Source of the DNA: Thermoplasmata archaeon
Lineage (GTDB): Archaea; Thermoplasmatota; Thermoplasmata; Thermoplasmatales; Thermoplasmataceae
Reading direction: 5' to 3'
DNA length: 64,000 bases
Assembly: GCA_021797555.1 (NCBI GenBank)
Contig: JAJZZM010000013.1
Span: 237,598-301,597, forward strand
In this document: piece by piece, positions 1 through 9,062 of the stretch
Layout of the letters: the number at the start of each line of letters is the position of its first letter
How positions within the stretch are numbered: position 1 is the stretch's first letter
Program-made: the position numbers and the translations under genes
Notes under the pieces: model-generated
What the model was told of the DNA's origin: nothing
Database searches by the model: none
Seen by the model: only the letters and a program-made list of their open reading frames with translations

Positions 1-499
1 TCTGGACAGTTGCGGTTTTGGCAATCAGCATTAATGAATTGCCATTGCTGCTTTCATTTGCATTATTATTTTTGAATCCACTATAAATTTTATATGATGC
101 AGGCACAATAATTAAAAATGTTAATAGAACCAATATAATGGAAATAATAATAATTAGTATAAATATATAATTTAATGTAAATATGTTTTCCCGCAATGAT
201 AGTATAAATCCCAGTAGTGGCGTAAGAATTGATACTGTGGGCACAAAAAATAATGTCATTGGGATTAATTTAAATGCTATATCGGATTTTATATCGTTCT
301 CCATTCCAGAAAGCACTATTAAAAATATCAGGCCAAGAAATACATCAACTCCAGTCCATAGGGCACCTAAAAGTACATGTATATAATCAAGCACTAAAAT
401 TCCAGGAGTTGAGATAGCCATTATGAAAGCAATAAACGGCACCATAAACGAAATAATGCCTGTTCTCCTTTCATGGTAAACATTTCTATTTATATTCAA
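1..499 (-). CDS. Multi-pass membrane protein, partial (3' end beyond window)
   Basis: The frame is open from a TTG at 499 to the window edge, about 166 residues, and is mostly hydrophobic. It carries the segment HVLLGALWTG, matching HVVAGSMWTG in the next gene upstream, so the two are tandem paralogues. The TTG overlaps the stop of that gene (tTGA), and a GGGGGTG ribosome-binding site lies 5 nt upstream, which supports this start over a later in-frame ATG (19th codon). The H-x3-G-x2-W-T-G motif in a membrane helix resembles DUF2269/CopD-like proteins, in which the histidine could bind haem or metal; that assignment is a guess. Function unknown. Confidence 0.7.
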   Translation of the reverse strand, partial: MNINRNVYHERRTGIISFMVPFIAFIMAISTPGILVLDYIHVLLGALWTGVDVFLGLIFLIVLSGMENDIKSDIAFKLIPMTLFFVPTVSILTPLLGFILSLRENIFTLNYIFILIIIISIILVLLTFLIIVPASYKIYSGFKNNNANESSNGNSLMLIAKTATVQ

Positions 500-1086
500 A
501 AATTCACCCCCACTGCAAAATGTGCCATCATCAGTATTATTGCAATTTGAAATATCACCTGTATCAGAGATAGTCTAAGGTTAAACATCGTTAGCTTTAC
601 AATCTTTTCCGTATTTTTGGCACCACTTATGATTTCCATATAGACCCTTAATTCATTAGGAAGAAATATGCCTATTCCCTCAATAAAAAGGATAAACGCA
701 ATAACAAGTGCTACGATAATATATATTGATGAAAATGGTATTTTCATTGCTAGTGCTGTATAAATGCCTGCTGTGATTGTAACTGAGGATATTGCAGGCA
801 TAAAATACAGCATTGTTGGTGTTAGACGCATTGAAATTTTTGTCCTTTCAAAATTATTTAATCCTTTCATTACATACGAAAAAAATAATCCGAGGACAAG
901 ATCCATTCCAGTCCACATCGAACCTGCAACAACATGGAAATATTCAAGAAAATAAAAATTATGTATATATAATATCAATGCAAGTATTACCGGCGGAATT
1001 AAAATCATTGGGAAGCCACGTATAAAAGAATTTTTCATGTTGAATCGATTATCAACCTCTATTGTAGGTACTTCATTTTTTAACAT
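496..1086 (-). CDS. Multi-pass membrane protein (HxxxGxxWTG family)
   Basis: This 196-residue protein has about four to five hydrophobic segments. A helix carries HVVAGSMWTG (residues about 50-59), followed by a short cytoplasmic stretch (about residues 76-84) rich in charged residues. The next gene downstream is a paralogue starting within its stop codon, so the two form an operon and possibly a heteromeric membrane complex. The histidine in the helix is reminiscent of CopD/DUF2269 proteins, but I cannot assign a substrate or reaction. Upstream (1087-1110) is AT-rich with TATA-like sequence, consistent with a promoter for the pair. Confidence 0.7.
   Translation of the reverse strand: MLKNEVPTIEVDNRFNMKNSFIRGFPMILIPPVILALILYIHNFYFLEYFHVVAGSMWTGMDLVLGLFFSYVMKGLNNFERTKISMRLTPTMLYFMPAISSVTITAGIYTALAMKIPFSSIYIIVALVIAFILFIEGIGIFLPNELRVYMEIISGAKNTEKIVKLTMFNLRLSLIQVIFQIAIILMMAHFAVGVNF
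505..511 (-). promoter_or_regulatory. Shine-Dalgarno deciding a TTG start
   Basis: Reading on the minus strand, GGGGGTG sits 5 nt before the TTG at 499. It lies inside the last codons of the preceding gene and explains how an overlapping second gene with a weak start codon could be translated by coupling. Confidence 0.6.
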
Positions 1087-1468
1087 GAGGTTTGATAATA
1101 TACATATATTTAAATTCTAAGTTTATTATATAAATACAAAATTTTAATATTATTAACATTATATTTTTTATTAGTAATATTATGATGCCATAAGTTTTAT
1201 CAAATGACCGTTTTCATTATATTCCTCAAATTGTTTTCCATTTTAATGTTATATATTATCAGGAGATATTTAAACAGGTTAAAAGAAATTATAGTACATA
1301 TAAATAAACAGGTGATGGAAAAGCCTCTTAAAATAAGTTAAAAAGTGGGTCTATTTAAATGGGGCAGTTCAATATAAAATAAATTATAAAATTTAACAAT
1401 ATAATAAAAGATATTCAATTTAAAACAAAAATTTTATTAATTAAACATAATATAGCTTACGAAGTAAA
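1087..1468. other. Intergenic, AT-rich, minor coding remnant
   Basis: No credible gene. On the minus strand around 1187-1250 a 19-codon run ending FEEYNENGHLIKLMAS and a stop looks like the tail of a decayed gene, with a stop immediately upstream and no start. The rest is AT-rich promoter-like sequence for the divergent flanking genes. Confidence 0.4.
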
Positions 1469-1876
1469 ATGGTTGATTTTTTTGATAACGATGAATATGA
1501 CCGGTGGATGAAACACGCCGAAAGGACATTGGAATCAGCAATTAACGATTCATCATCAGGATTTTATAGCTGGGCATGCTTTAAGGCACAGCAGGCATCG
1601 GAATATGCTGTAAAGGCATATCTACGTGGCATAGGTATGAATACCTTCGGCCATGCCGTTTCACTTCTATTGAAAAATGCAGGATTTAATAAAAATATCA
1701 TAAATACTGCCATGATTATTGATAAATATTATATACCAACAAGATACGCGGATGCATGGAGTGAGGGGGTACCGGATGATTATTATAACCAGAGCGATTC
1801 ACAGAACGCAATAGAGGCTGCGGAATCAATATTAGAAGGGGTAAAATCAAAATGGAAATCATTGAAAAAAGAATGA
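1469..1876 (+). CDS. HEPN domain protein (putative toxin of HEPN/MNT pair)
   Basis: The 135-residue all-helical protein has the HEPN pattern: an N-terminal helix with W-x-x-A-E-R, the central YSWACFKAQQASEYAVKAY segment and the following RGIGMNTFGH turn. HEPN proteins paired with minimal nucleotidyltransferases (MNT) usually act as RNases that the MNT partner silences by adenylylation, or as antiphage modules. The spacing from Arg to His is eight residues here rather than the usual 4-6, so a canonical RNase site is uncertain. The MNT gene overlaps its 3' end by 25 bases, indicating translational coupling. The following Arch_ATPase gene is convergent and probably unrelated. Confidence 0.8.
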   Translation: MVDFFDNDEYDRWMKHAERTLESAINDSSSGFYSWACFKAQQASEYAVKAYLRGIGMNTFGHAVSLLLKNAGFNKNIINTAMIIDKYYIPTRYADAWSEGVPDDYYNQSDSQNAIEAAESILEGVKSKWKSLKKE

Positions 1877-2217
1877 AGGAAAGAAATAAAGTAATTAACG
1901 ATACAAAAAAATATGCTTCATCATTAAAATTTAAATGTTCTGCTATTCTAATAGGCTCATACTCCAGGGGCGATTTTAATTTATGGAGTGATATTGATAT
2001 ACTAATTATAGGGAATTTCTCAGGCAATCCGGTGGAACGGCTCAAGAACATTGATTTCCCTCCGGGTTATGAAATAATACCATTGAATATGGAAGAACTA
2101 AATAAAAAATTAATAAAAAAGGATAAGTTTATTATTGATTCATTCCGGGATGGTATAATTTTAAGGGATGATTTTAATATTAAAGGCATTACCAGCAAAA
2201 ATATTGAATTAAAATAA
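1852..2217 (+). CDS. Minimal nucleotidyltransferase (MNT), HEPN partner
   Basis: This 121-residue protein has the polymerase-beta-fold signature GSYSRGDFNLWSDIDILI at residues 35-52: the G-S motif followed by the D-x-D pair (Asp47, Asp49) that binds metal and nucleotide. MNT proteins of this size are antitoxins of HEPN/MNT modules; some transfer AMP onto the HEPN partner. The gene starts inside the HEPN reading frame. A third acidic residue expected further downstream is not clear by eye. It ends 3 bases before the convergent ATPase gene. Confidence 0.85.
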   Translation: MEIIEKRMKERNKVINDTKKYASSLKFKCSAILIGSYSRGDFNLWSDIDILIIGNFSGNPVERLKNIDFPPGYEIIPLNMEELNKKLIKKDKFIIDSFRDGIILRDDFNIKGITSKNIELK

Positions 2218-2220
2218 TAA

Positions 2221-3249
2221 CTATTTTATTGCCTTTCTATAGATATTATCCACAATATAATATGTCCTGTTGTCATTTTTAATTAAATATAATTTCTCTA
2301 ACCTATGCAAAAAATTTGCTAATGTTGATGTGGAAACTTTTGTCTTACTCAATATTTCATTATATCCTGAACCAAAAGCCATCATTTTTAAAGCCTTTCT
2401 TTTCCATGCTGATTTATTTATTATATTGTTCAACTCATACCTTGCAACCTTTACTGCTTCGTCAAGGCTTTCATTCAAAGCATCATTATGATTATATATG
2501 CATCTTCTCCTGCCATAGAAATTTAACCATCCGGTTATTGTTCCGATTTCATTTATTGCCTCATTAATTTCAGTTTCATTTATATTGGCATTGCAGTTAA
2601 TTAATCCGGATTTTAAATAATCAACTGCCGTCTGGCGATCCCATGGTTCAAGAACCACTTTTACCGGATTCCTCCCTGCCAGTGGATTTTTACCCTTCTG
2701 TTCCAGCAATGTTTTCATAAGGCCTATGGATGAACCTGTAAAAATAAATACTATATTTTTATTTTCCATCATTATATTATGCAGCATATTTATAAAATGG
2801 TTAATCCCAAAGGATAACTCCTGAAATTCATCAAGCACTATCATTGTTTTTTTCCGCGACAGTAAGTTGAATAATGATTCCATAACGTCTGTATTATTTA
2901 TTTTTTTATTTAATTTTATTGAATTTCCCATTATATTTATTCCACGTATTTCAAAGTCATCCTTAAATCTGTCAATTAAATTTTTAGGCATATTATTAAA
3001 TATTTTATTTATTGCATCTCCTGAATTTTTTATACCTGTTAAATCTATATATAATGTGTTATAATCATTTTTGTATTCATTTAAAATAGCTTTTGCCATA
3101 CTTGTTTTTCCGATCATCCTTGGACCTAATATGGCTAACCAGTCTCCAGTATCAAGTACTTTTTTTATCATACTTATTTCACTGGTTCTATCGAATATAT
3201 TTTCTACATTATCCCTAGGTTTTTCTGTAAAAATTACTTTGCCCCACAT
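2221..3249 (-). CDS. Archaeal ATPase (Arch_ATPase family) with winged-helix tail
   Basis: The 342-residue protein has Walker A GPRMIGKT (residues 42-49), Walker B MIVLDEF (Asp140-Glu141) and a sensor-like IFTGSS around residue 170, followed by a helical lid and a C-terminal winged-helix-like domain (residues about 290-340, with ILSKTKVSTSTLANFLHRLEK). This is the PF01637-type STAND-like ATPase, greatly expanded in archaea; cellular roles are largely unknown, with some members tied to mobile elements or defence. It is transcribed alone and converges on the HEPN/MNT pair. Upstream 3250-3393 contains only AT-rich sequence. Confidence 0.85.
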   Translation of the reverse strand: MWGKVIFTEKPRDNVENIFDRTSEISMIKKVLDTGDWLAILGPRMIGKTSMAKAILNEYKNDYNTLYIDLTGIKNSGDAINKIFNNMPKNLIDRFKDDFEIRGINIMGNSIKLNKKINNTDVMESLFNLLSRKKTMIVLDEFQELSFGINHFINMLHNIMMENKNIVFIFTGSSIGLMKTLLEQKGKNPLAGRNPVKVVLEPWDRQTAVDYLKSGLINCNANINETEINEAINEIGTITGWLNFYGRRRCIYNHNDALNESLDEAVKVARYELNNIINKSAWKRKALKMMAFGSGYNEILSKTKVSTSTLANFLHRLEKLYLIKNDNRTYYIVDNIYRKAIK

Positions 3250-3393
3250 ACTACTTTGCCCTACAAAGTAATACCATTGTTGCTTAAATAATTGATGGTA
3301 ATGAAATTTTTAATTTTCATATAAATTTCATGCAAATATAAAGTTAATCAATGTTAAATTTTTATAATAGGATACTGTAAAATTCAAATAAAT

Positions 3394-4272
3394 TTACTGC
3401 ATAAGGAGTATACTTATTGATTCCGGAATTAGCTCTATTGAAACCGGTGTGCTAAAAAGGACCTCGCCATCCATTTCCACAGGTATTCTATCACCGGATA
3501 TTTCTATTTTTTCCGCTGTTTTATTTATTATATCATGGTCATTAATATATGTCCCATTTATCAATTTTCTAAATTTCATTAGAAGTGTCAGCTTTGAAAT
3601 GTCTTTTATCATATGTATCTCCATAATATGGTCATTCAGCACTGAGTTTTTTGAGGCAAGCATCCCGCCACCAAAATATTTTCCGTTTGCAATTATTACA
3701 TCTATAAATTTGCCTTCTATAATTTCATTTTTAATGGATATCTTAAGGTTATATGCCCTTAATTTAAATAATTCACCTATAACTGCAAGTCTTATTGTGT
3801 TTTTATTCCTGTGCAATTTTTTATTTACCCTGCCAATAACATTTGCACCGTAGCCCAGTTCCATTATATTTACAAAATATCTTGTTCTGCCAGCATAATT
3901 AACAAGTACAGAATCAACCTTTAATATTTTATTTTTTGATATTGCATCCTTTATATCTTCAGGCTTTATGCTTCCGGCGGACCTAACAAAATCTGACCCG
4001 GTGCCGGCATCGATAATTATTAAAACAGGACTTTTGCAAACAAGAGCCTGGCATATTTCATTTATTGTGCCATCACCGCCTATGCATACAATATAATCAT
4101 AGTTATCCTTTAAAGCTTCAAGTGCATATAAAAATGCATCATTGTTTTTTTTTGTTTCCCTTATTATAAAATCGAAATCATTTATGTATTTTTTTAACCT
4201 GTCCAATAAATATATTCCACGACCATTGCCAGCATGTGGATTTACAATAATGTAAATTTTCATTTTAATCAC
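3394..4272 (-). CDS. Diacylglycerol/sphingosine-kinase-family lipid kinase
   Basis: This 292-residue protein begins with IVNPHAGNG and carries the catalytic-domain glycine motif CIGGDGTINE (around residue 67), followed by DAGTGSDF, the hallmarks of the DAGK_cat (PF00781) fold that phosphorylates lipid hydroxyls with ATP. Its length matches YegS/DgkB-type enzymes. It overlaps the stop of the glycerol-3-phosphate dehydrogenase gene by 8 bases; an alternative start is Met4, just beyond that stop. As third gene of an operon with an AGPS-like flavoprotein and GlpD it probably acts on a glycerolipid. Archaeal family members have also been proposed to phosphorylate archaeal-type diethers; the real substrate is not visible from sequence. 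Confidence 0.85.
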   Translation of the reverse strand: MIKMKIYIIVNPHAGNGRGIYLLDRLKKYINDFDFIIRETKKNNDAFLYALEALKDNYDYIVCIGGDGTINEICQALVCKSPVLIIIDAGTGSDFVRSAGSIKPEDIKDAISKNKILKVDSVLVNYAGRTRYFVNIMELGYGANVIGRVNKKLHRNKNTIRLAVIGELFKLRAYNLKISIKNEIIEGKFIDVIIANGKYFGGGMLASKNSVLNDHIMEIHMIKDISKLTLLMKFRKLINGTYINDHDIINKTAEKIEISGDRIPVEMDGEVLFSTPVSIELIPESISILLMQ

Positions 4273-5629
4273 TTACTAACCTAGACAATTTATCAATATT
4301 CTCCTTTTTAAAATTTTCAGCATTTCCCGGATCATAGATCAGTACAGGAAGCCTACGTCTCAGCAGGTCATTAACATATACAGGGCATTCATGGCTTATT
4401 ATAAATTCTACCTGATCTTTATCTGGCCTTGAATAATTTATATATGGCATATTCCTAATTTTTACATCTATTTTTAACCTATTTTTTATAATTTTTAAGG
4501 CTTTTCTTGCAGCGACACGGTAATCAGTTAACTTCCCGCCAAAAACAGTGATAATATTTCCATAATCAATTATTTTAAAATCACGTGAAATTTTGCCCGG
4601 GTCAGATCCCTTTCCGATTAATGGCCTTATGCCGGAATATGATGCTATAATATCCTTTTTATCAATAAATGTGAATATCTTTTTTGTACTGTTGATCAGG
4701 TATTCTATGTCATTATCATTGATTGAAAAATCGTCAGGGTTATCTATAAATTTATCTGTCGTGCCCAGTATGCAGACATGGTCACGCGGTATTAAAAACA
4801 GCTGCCTTTTATCAATGCTGGACCTGAATACCAGTGCATTTTTTATATTAAAATAATCTTTATTAAAAATTATATGTATTCCTTTGCTTAGCTTCATTTC
4901 ACTGTTTTCCGGCAATTTTAAAACCTTATTTACGCGGTTTGCCCAGGGGCCTGTGCAGTTTATTATTAATCTCGCTTTTATTGTAATATATTTTTTATTT
5001 ATTTTATCAAAACATATTAAAACACTGTAATCATTATCTTTTTTAAAATCCAATAATTCCAAGTAATTAAAGCATAAAACACCATTATTATATGCCGATG
5101 CAATATTATATATTACCATTGTAGAATCATCTGTCATGGCATCCTCATATGTAAAATAACCGTCTATTCCAATATTTTCTGTATAATTTCCATTAGAAAA
5201 TTCAGGCATCTTAAATTTATTTTCAAGCATTGAATAAAGAAAAAGCCCGAATTTTATTTCATGTTTATTCCACTGGCTTTTGCCTGTAAGCACATCAAAT
5301 TTTATTTTTTTAACAATGTTTACATTTTTTAGCAGGTAATTCCTTTCTTTTATCAATTCACGGACAAGCATTATATGGCCAGTGGATAGATACCTTAAGC
5401 CGCCATGTATTAATTTCGATGACCCCGAGCTTGTGCCTGATGCAAAATCATTTTTTTCAATTAATATTGCATTTATGGAATTCTCAGACAGTATATTGGC
5501 GATTCCACTGCCGGTTATGCCGCCGCCTATTATGGCAACATCGAATGTTTTACTGTCTATATTTTTAATATCATTATTGCGTGTATGCAATGAAAATTCC
5601 CTGTATTTATTATTTGTCAAATACATCAT
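4265..5629 (-). CDS. glpD: FAD-dependent glycerol-3-phosphate dehydrogenase
   Basis: The N-terminus holds a Rossmann dinucleotide motif IIGGGITGSG and the GlpD signature TSSGSSKLIHGGLRYL; further on, RDHVCILGTTD and YSGIRPLIG match the DAO/GlpD substrate domain. GlpD oxidises sn-glycerol-3-phosphate to DHAP, passing electrons to the membrane quinone pool. At 454 residues it is shorter than bacterial GlpD (about 500-560), with a reduced C-terminal helical domain. Its start overlaps the end of the AGPS-like gene by 20 bases, and its end overlaps the lipid kinase, so the three are one operon. This concerns the G3P enantiomer, not the G1P backbone of archaeal lipids. Confidence 0.88.
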   Translation of the reverse strand: MMYLTNNKYREFSLHTRNNDIKNIDSKTFDVAIIGGGITGSGIANILSENSINAILIEKNDFASGTSSGSSKLIHGGLRYLSTGHIMLVRELIKERNYLLKNVNIVKKIKFDVLTGKSQWNKHEIKFGLFLYSMLENKFKMPEFSNGNYTENIGIDGYFTYEDAMTDDSTMVIYNIASAYNNGVLCFNYLELLDFKKDNDYSVLICFDKINKKYITIKARLIINCTGPWANRVNKVLKLPENSEMKLSKGIHIIFNKDYFNIKNALVFRSSIDKRQLFLIPRDHVCILGTTDKFIDNPDDFSINDNDIEYLINSTKKIFTFIDKKDIIASYSGIRPLIGKGSDPGKISRDFKIIDYGNIITVFGGKLTDYRVAARKALKIIKNRLKIDVKIRNMPYINYSRPDKDQVEFIISHECPVYVNDLLRRRLPVLIYDPGNAENFKKENIDKLSRLVSD

Positions 5630-7121
5630 CCCTTAAGCTGTTTATAAACATGGCATTGTTGCCGGCAAATTCCTCAAAATATTTCCCTAACCCATGATGG
5701 TGCGTTATTGAGCCACCATTGCTGATAAATGTATTTACCATATTTTTCCTTATTTTTATTAAATCATCTGTTTTATCAGTTTTAATTATAAATGTAAAAT
5801 AAATTGCGCATCCATTAATATAAAAATGTGAAATATGTGACATTATTATTCCTGTTATATTCAGATTTTTTATGCTGTTATTGAATGTTAAAATGGCTTC
5901 ATCATATAATTTTATTATATTTTCCCATGAAACCGATGTTTCCAGTGTATCCGGGACAAGGCCATGCTTCCACAGGACATTCCCGAAATATGGTCTTTCA
6001 TATCTTGTGTTTTCCCATATTTTAGCAATTGTTTTACCGGAATATATACCATTTACAGGTTTTTTAAATCCGTTATTATTATTTATTAAAATTAGCAATG
6101 AACCTTTATTTACATTTCTTAATGATAAATATTTATCAAAAATATTTTTTACCATAGAATTATCCTGGCTTAAAAAAAGGAATTCTGTTTCAGTTTCATC
6201 GGATAATCTCAATATTGTAGGGAATTTTCGCATCTCCCTAATCGATTTTACTCCATCTTTAAAGCTTTTAAAAAAATATGAATAATAATGCCTTTTTTCA
6301 GGCAAATCATGTACCTTTATGCCTGCATTTAGGATGATCCCGCATTTGCCTTCTGAACCCATGGCAACATCTTTTACCGAAATGCCTGATGAAAATCTCG
6401 GTAAATACGGATCTGAAAATAAACCGTCGCTTCTTGCCAGTTCTACAGAACAGACCATGTTTTCTATATCTCCATACTGGTTTGACTCCTGCCCTGATTC
6501 CATTGTTGAAATCCATCCGCCCACGGTTGAATAATTAAATGATTCCGGGAAATTTCCCATGGTTTTGCCCTTTGTATTTAATATTTCTTCCAGTTCTCTG
6601 CCAGTAAATCCTGAACCACATATGGCCATTCCATCATTTAATTCAATTTTTTTAAACCTTGATGTATCGATGGAAATAGTTCTCCCATTGCCGGAGTATT
6701 TTGAAATTAAGCCACCGGTAACCGATGTGCCGCCGCCATATACAGTAATATGTATATTTTCTTTTTTTAATGTTTTTAATAAATTATATACCTCATTATA
6801 ATCGGGATATACAACAGCATCAACTATTTTGGGCAAAACTGACAGCCGTGAATCCAATATTTCAATTGATGATTTCCCTATTGAATGTTTTAGCCTGTCC
6901 ATTGGGTCGAATGATATATTTTCAATATTAATGCAGTTTAATAATATTTTTTGAAGTTCACCATCAACACCGGCATATGGAATATTTACATTGCCGTCCC
7001 ATATTATATTATTCCAGTTTATGTCAAATAATTTTTCAATAAATTTTGCTGTATTTTCATTTATATTGTAATTGCTGCTGCCAAAAAATACATTAAATGT
7101 TTTTTTACCGGTTTCATCCAT
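5610..7121 (-). CDS. Alkyl-DHAP-synthase-like FAD-linked oxidoreductase
   Basis: The 503-residue protein has a VAO/PCMH-type FAD domain with YGGGTSVTGG, an upstream RLKHSIGKS-S segment typical of alkyldihydroxyacetonephosphate synthase (AGPS), GNFPESFNYSTVGGWI and YGDIENMV, and near the C-terminus CAIYFTF and GGSITHHHGLGK. The triple-His motif is characteristic of AGPS rather than D-lactate or glycolate oxidases. AGPS swaps the acyl chain of acyl-DHAP for an alcohol, making ether lipids in eukaryotes and some bacteria. In an archaeon this reaction is unexpected, since archaeal ether bonds arise through GGGP synthase. First gene of an operon with glpD and a lipid kinase. A role as another FAD dehydrogenase (e.g. 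D-lactate) cannot be excluded. Confidence 0.8.
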   Translation of the reverse strand: MDETGKKTFNVFFGSSNYNINENTAKFIEKLFDINWNNIIWDGNVNIPYAGVDGELQKILLNCINIENISFDPMDRLKHSIGKSSIEILDSRLSVLPKIVDAVVYPDYNEVYNLLKTLKKENIHITVYGGGTSVTGGLISKYSGNGRTISIDTSRFKKIELNDGMAICGSGFTGRELEEILNTKGKTMGNFPESFNYSTVGGWISTMESGQESNQYGDIENMVCSVELARSDGLFSDPYLPRFSSGISVKDVAMGSEGKCGIILNAGIKVHDLPEKRHYYSYFFKSFKDGVKSIREMRKFPTILRLSDETETEFLFLSQDNSMVKNIFDKYLSLRNVNKGSLLILINNNNGFKKPVNGIYSGKTIAKIWENTRYERPYFGNVLWKHGLVPDTLETSVSWENIIKLYDEAILTFNNSIKNLNITGIIMSHISHFYINGCAIYFTFIIKTDKTDDLIKIRKNMVNTFISNGGSITHHHGLGKYFEEFAGNNAMFINSLRDDVFDK

Positions 7122-7246
7122 AACAGTGTAAGAATTATAATATATTTAAATTATCTACTTGAACCGAATTGAAACTATAATATTTTAAATGGTAATCTAT
7201 TTTGTTTATTGCTAAATATTTTAATACAATAATATAATTTTTAATT

Positions 7247-8671
7247 ATGGATAATTATTCCAGGCTAATAATTTCACTTCTGCTTTCAGTCCTTATGGGG
7301 GCAGTTGATTCCACAATTGTACTGCTTGCACTGCCAACAATAACAGATAATCTAAAAACACAGCTATCGTCTTCAATATGGATTATTTTAATTTATTTAC
7401 TTGTAATTGCAGTTGGGACAACACAGCTTGGAAGGCTTGGAGACATTGTTGCAAGAAAAACCATTTTTATTTTAGGAATTTCCATATTTACGATAGGTTC
7501 TGCACTATGTGGTGCCTCAGCAAATATTGATGAATTAATTTTCTTCAGGGTAATACAGGGCATTGGAACTGCAATGGTGCAGTCAAACAGTGGCGCAATT
7601 ATCGCAGACAACTTTCAGCCAAATAAGCGTGGCAGGGTTTATGGATATACATCAGTAGGCTATAATGCAGGTGCAATGCTTGGAATAGTTTTAGGTGGAA
7701 TAATTACAACGTTTATAGGATGGAGGTATATATTCTACATAAATGTGCCCATAGGCATATTTGCCATATATTATGGAATTAAATACATTAACAGGAGCAC
7801 GCCTGTAAGGAACAAGCTTGATATTCCTGGAATGGCAGCACTTGGTTCTGCCTTAATACTGATATCATATGCAGCCGTGGATATATCGACATATGGAATA
7901 AGAACATTTAATATGGTTTTAATTGGAATTGGCATAATTATGATAATGTTCTTTGTATACATCGAAACAATGGTTAAAAAGCCATTATTGCCATTAAAGG
8001 TATTCAGAATAAAGATTCTATCATATTCGTTATTTGCATCATTTTTCCAGAGTTTAGGATTTCTGGCTGTTGTTTTTATAATCATAATGTATCTGCAGGG
8101 AATCCGCGGGTTAACACCATTTGACAGTGCATTATTATTGCTGCCAGGATATTTAATAGGCAGCGTTTTGGGCCCATACTTCGGAAAACTTGCAGACCGG
8201 ATAGGTTCAAGAATACCTGCAACCGTAGGGCTTTTAATGATGGCCGGGTCTATTTTAGTTTATACAACATTAACTGTAAATTCTTCACTTTACATAATAC
8301 TGGTCGCATCCGCAATTACGGGCACAGGCTCATCAATGTTTTATCCTGCAAATAACAGTGCCGTAATGGCAAATTCACCCAAAGAGCTTTATGGAATGTC
8401 ATCCGGATTTTTAAGAACTTTAGCTAATATAGGCATGCTTGGCAGCTTTGTTATATCAATATCCATAGCAAGTTTAAGTGTACCCAGAAGTGTTGCATTT
8501 GAGGTATTTGCCGGAGTTGGAAAGCTTGTTGGTGGTGTTTCATCATCCTTTATGATAGGAATACATTATTCATTATACGTTTCAATGGCAATAATATTAC
8601 TGGGCGCCATTCTATCATTTTCCAGGGGAAAGGAGGAGAGAAGAACCTTTGAAATACCGGTTAAAACATAA
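7247..8671 (+). CDS. MFS exporter, DHA2 (14-helix) family
   Basis: This 474-residue integral membrane protein has an N-terminal VDSTIV motif (D1, typical of DHA2 drug:proton antiporters), motif A GRLGDIVARK after helix 2, motif C-like GYNAGAMLGIVLGG in helix 5, and a second GKLADRIGSR loop in the C-terminal half. Length and motifs fit 14-transmembrane EmrB/QacA-like exporters. It is transcribed alone, divergently from the AGPS-glpD operon, across a 125-bp AT-rich promoter region. The substrate cannot be read from the sequence. Confidence 0.85.
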   Translation: MDNYSRLIISLLLSVLMGAVDSTIVLLALPTITDNLKTQLSSSIWIILIYLLVIAVGTTQLGRLGDIVARKTIFILGISIFTIGSALCGASANIDELIFFRVIQGIGTAMVQSNSGAIIADNFQPNKRGRVYGYTSVGYNAGAMLGIVLGGIITTFIGWRYIFYINVPIGIFAIYYGIKYINRSTPVRNKLDIPGMAALGSALILISYAAVDISTYGIRTFNMVLIGIGIIMIMFFVYIETMVKKPLLPLKVFRIKILSYSLFASFFQSLGFLAVVFIIIMYLQGIRGLTPFDSALLLLPGYLIGSVLGPYFGKLADRIGSRIPATVGLLMMAGSILVYTTLTVNSSLYIILVASAITGTGSSMFYPANNSAVMANSPKELYGMSSGFLRTLANIGMLGSFVISISIASLSVPRSVAFEVFAGVGKLVGGVSSSFMIGIHYSLYVSMAIILLGAILSFSRGKEERRTFEIPVKT

Positions 8672-9062
8672 ATTTATTTATTGCTGCACACCATGGTTAT
8701 TATGGTATGTTTATATATAAGTGCGGTTAATTAATGTATATTTAGATGCATGAAAAGATATATTGGCATTCCATTAATATAATTTTTATTTGATTTTATC
8801 CTATTGCCCCGGCATATAAAGTGAATCCAGATACTACTATAGCACATGTATCATTCACTGCAATGCCAAGAATTACCCATCATTAATCTTAAATACGTCC
8901 ATAGCAAACCACGATATCCTGAAATAAGTTTATATATTTATTATTTTTAACATTTAAATTGCATCTGAACACATGCCAGGGATGATGCTATACGGACTCC
9001 ACTATAATTTTAATTATATAATTGGCTTTCTTAATTTATACCTGTATTATAATGGATGCAAT
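8672..9062. other. Intergenic with decayed membrane-protein fragment
   Basis: No intact gene. On the minus strand around 8798-8875 there is a short open stretch reading ILGIAVNDTCAIVVSGF then a stop, membrane-protein-like, with a stop just upstream and no start: probably a remnant. The rest shows no recognisable RNA gene or repeat. Confidence 0.35.

Noticed and set aside
3449..3853. 134-codon plus-strand frame opposite the lipid kinase
   Set aside because: Shadow frame of a well-supported gene; composition is that of reverse-complemented AT-rich codons.
5872..6285. 137-codon plus-strand frame opposite the AGPS-like gene
   Set aside because: Antisense shadow with no motif or promoter of its own.
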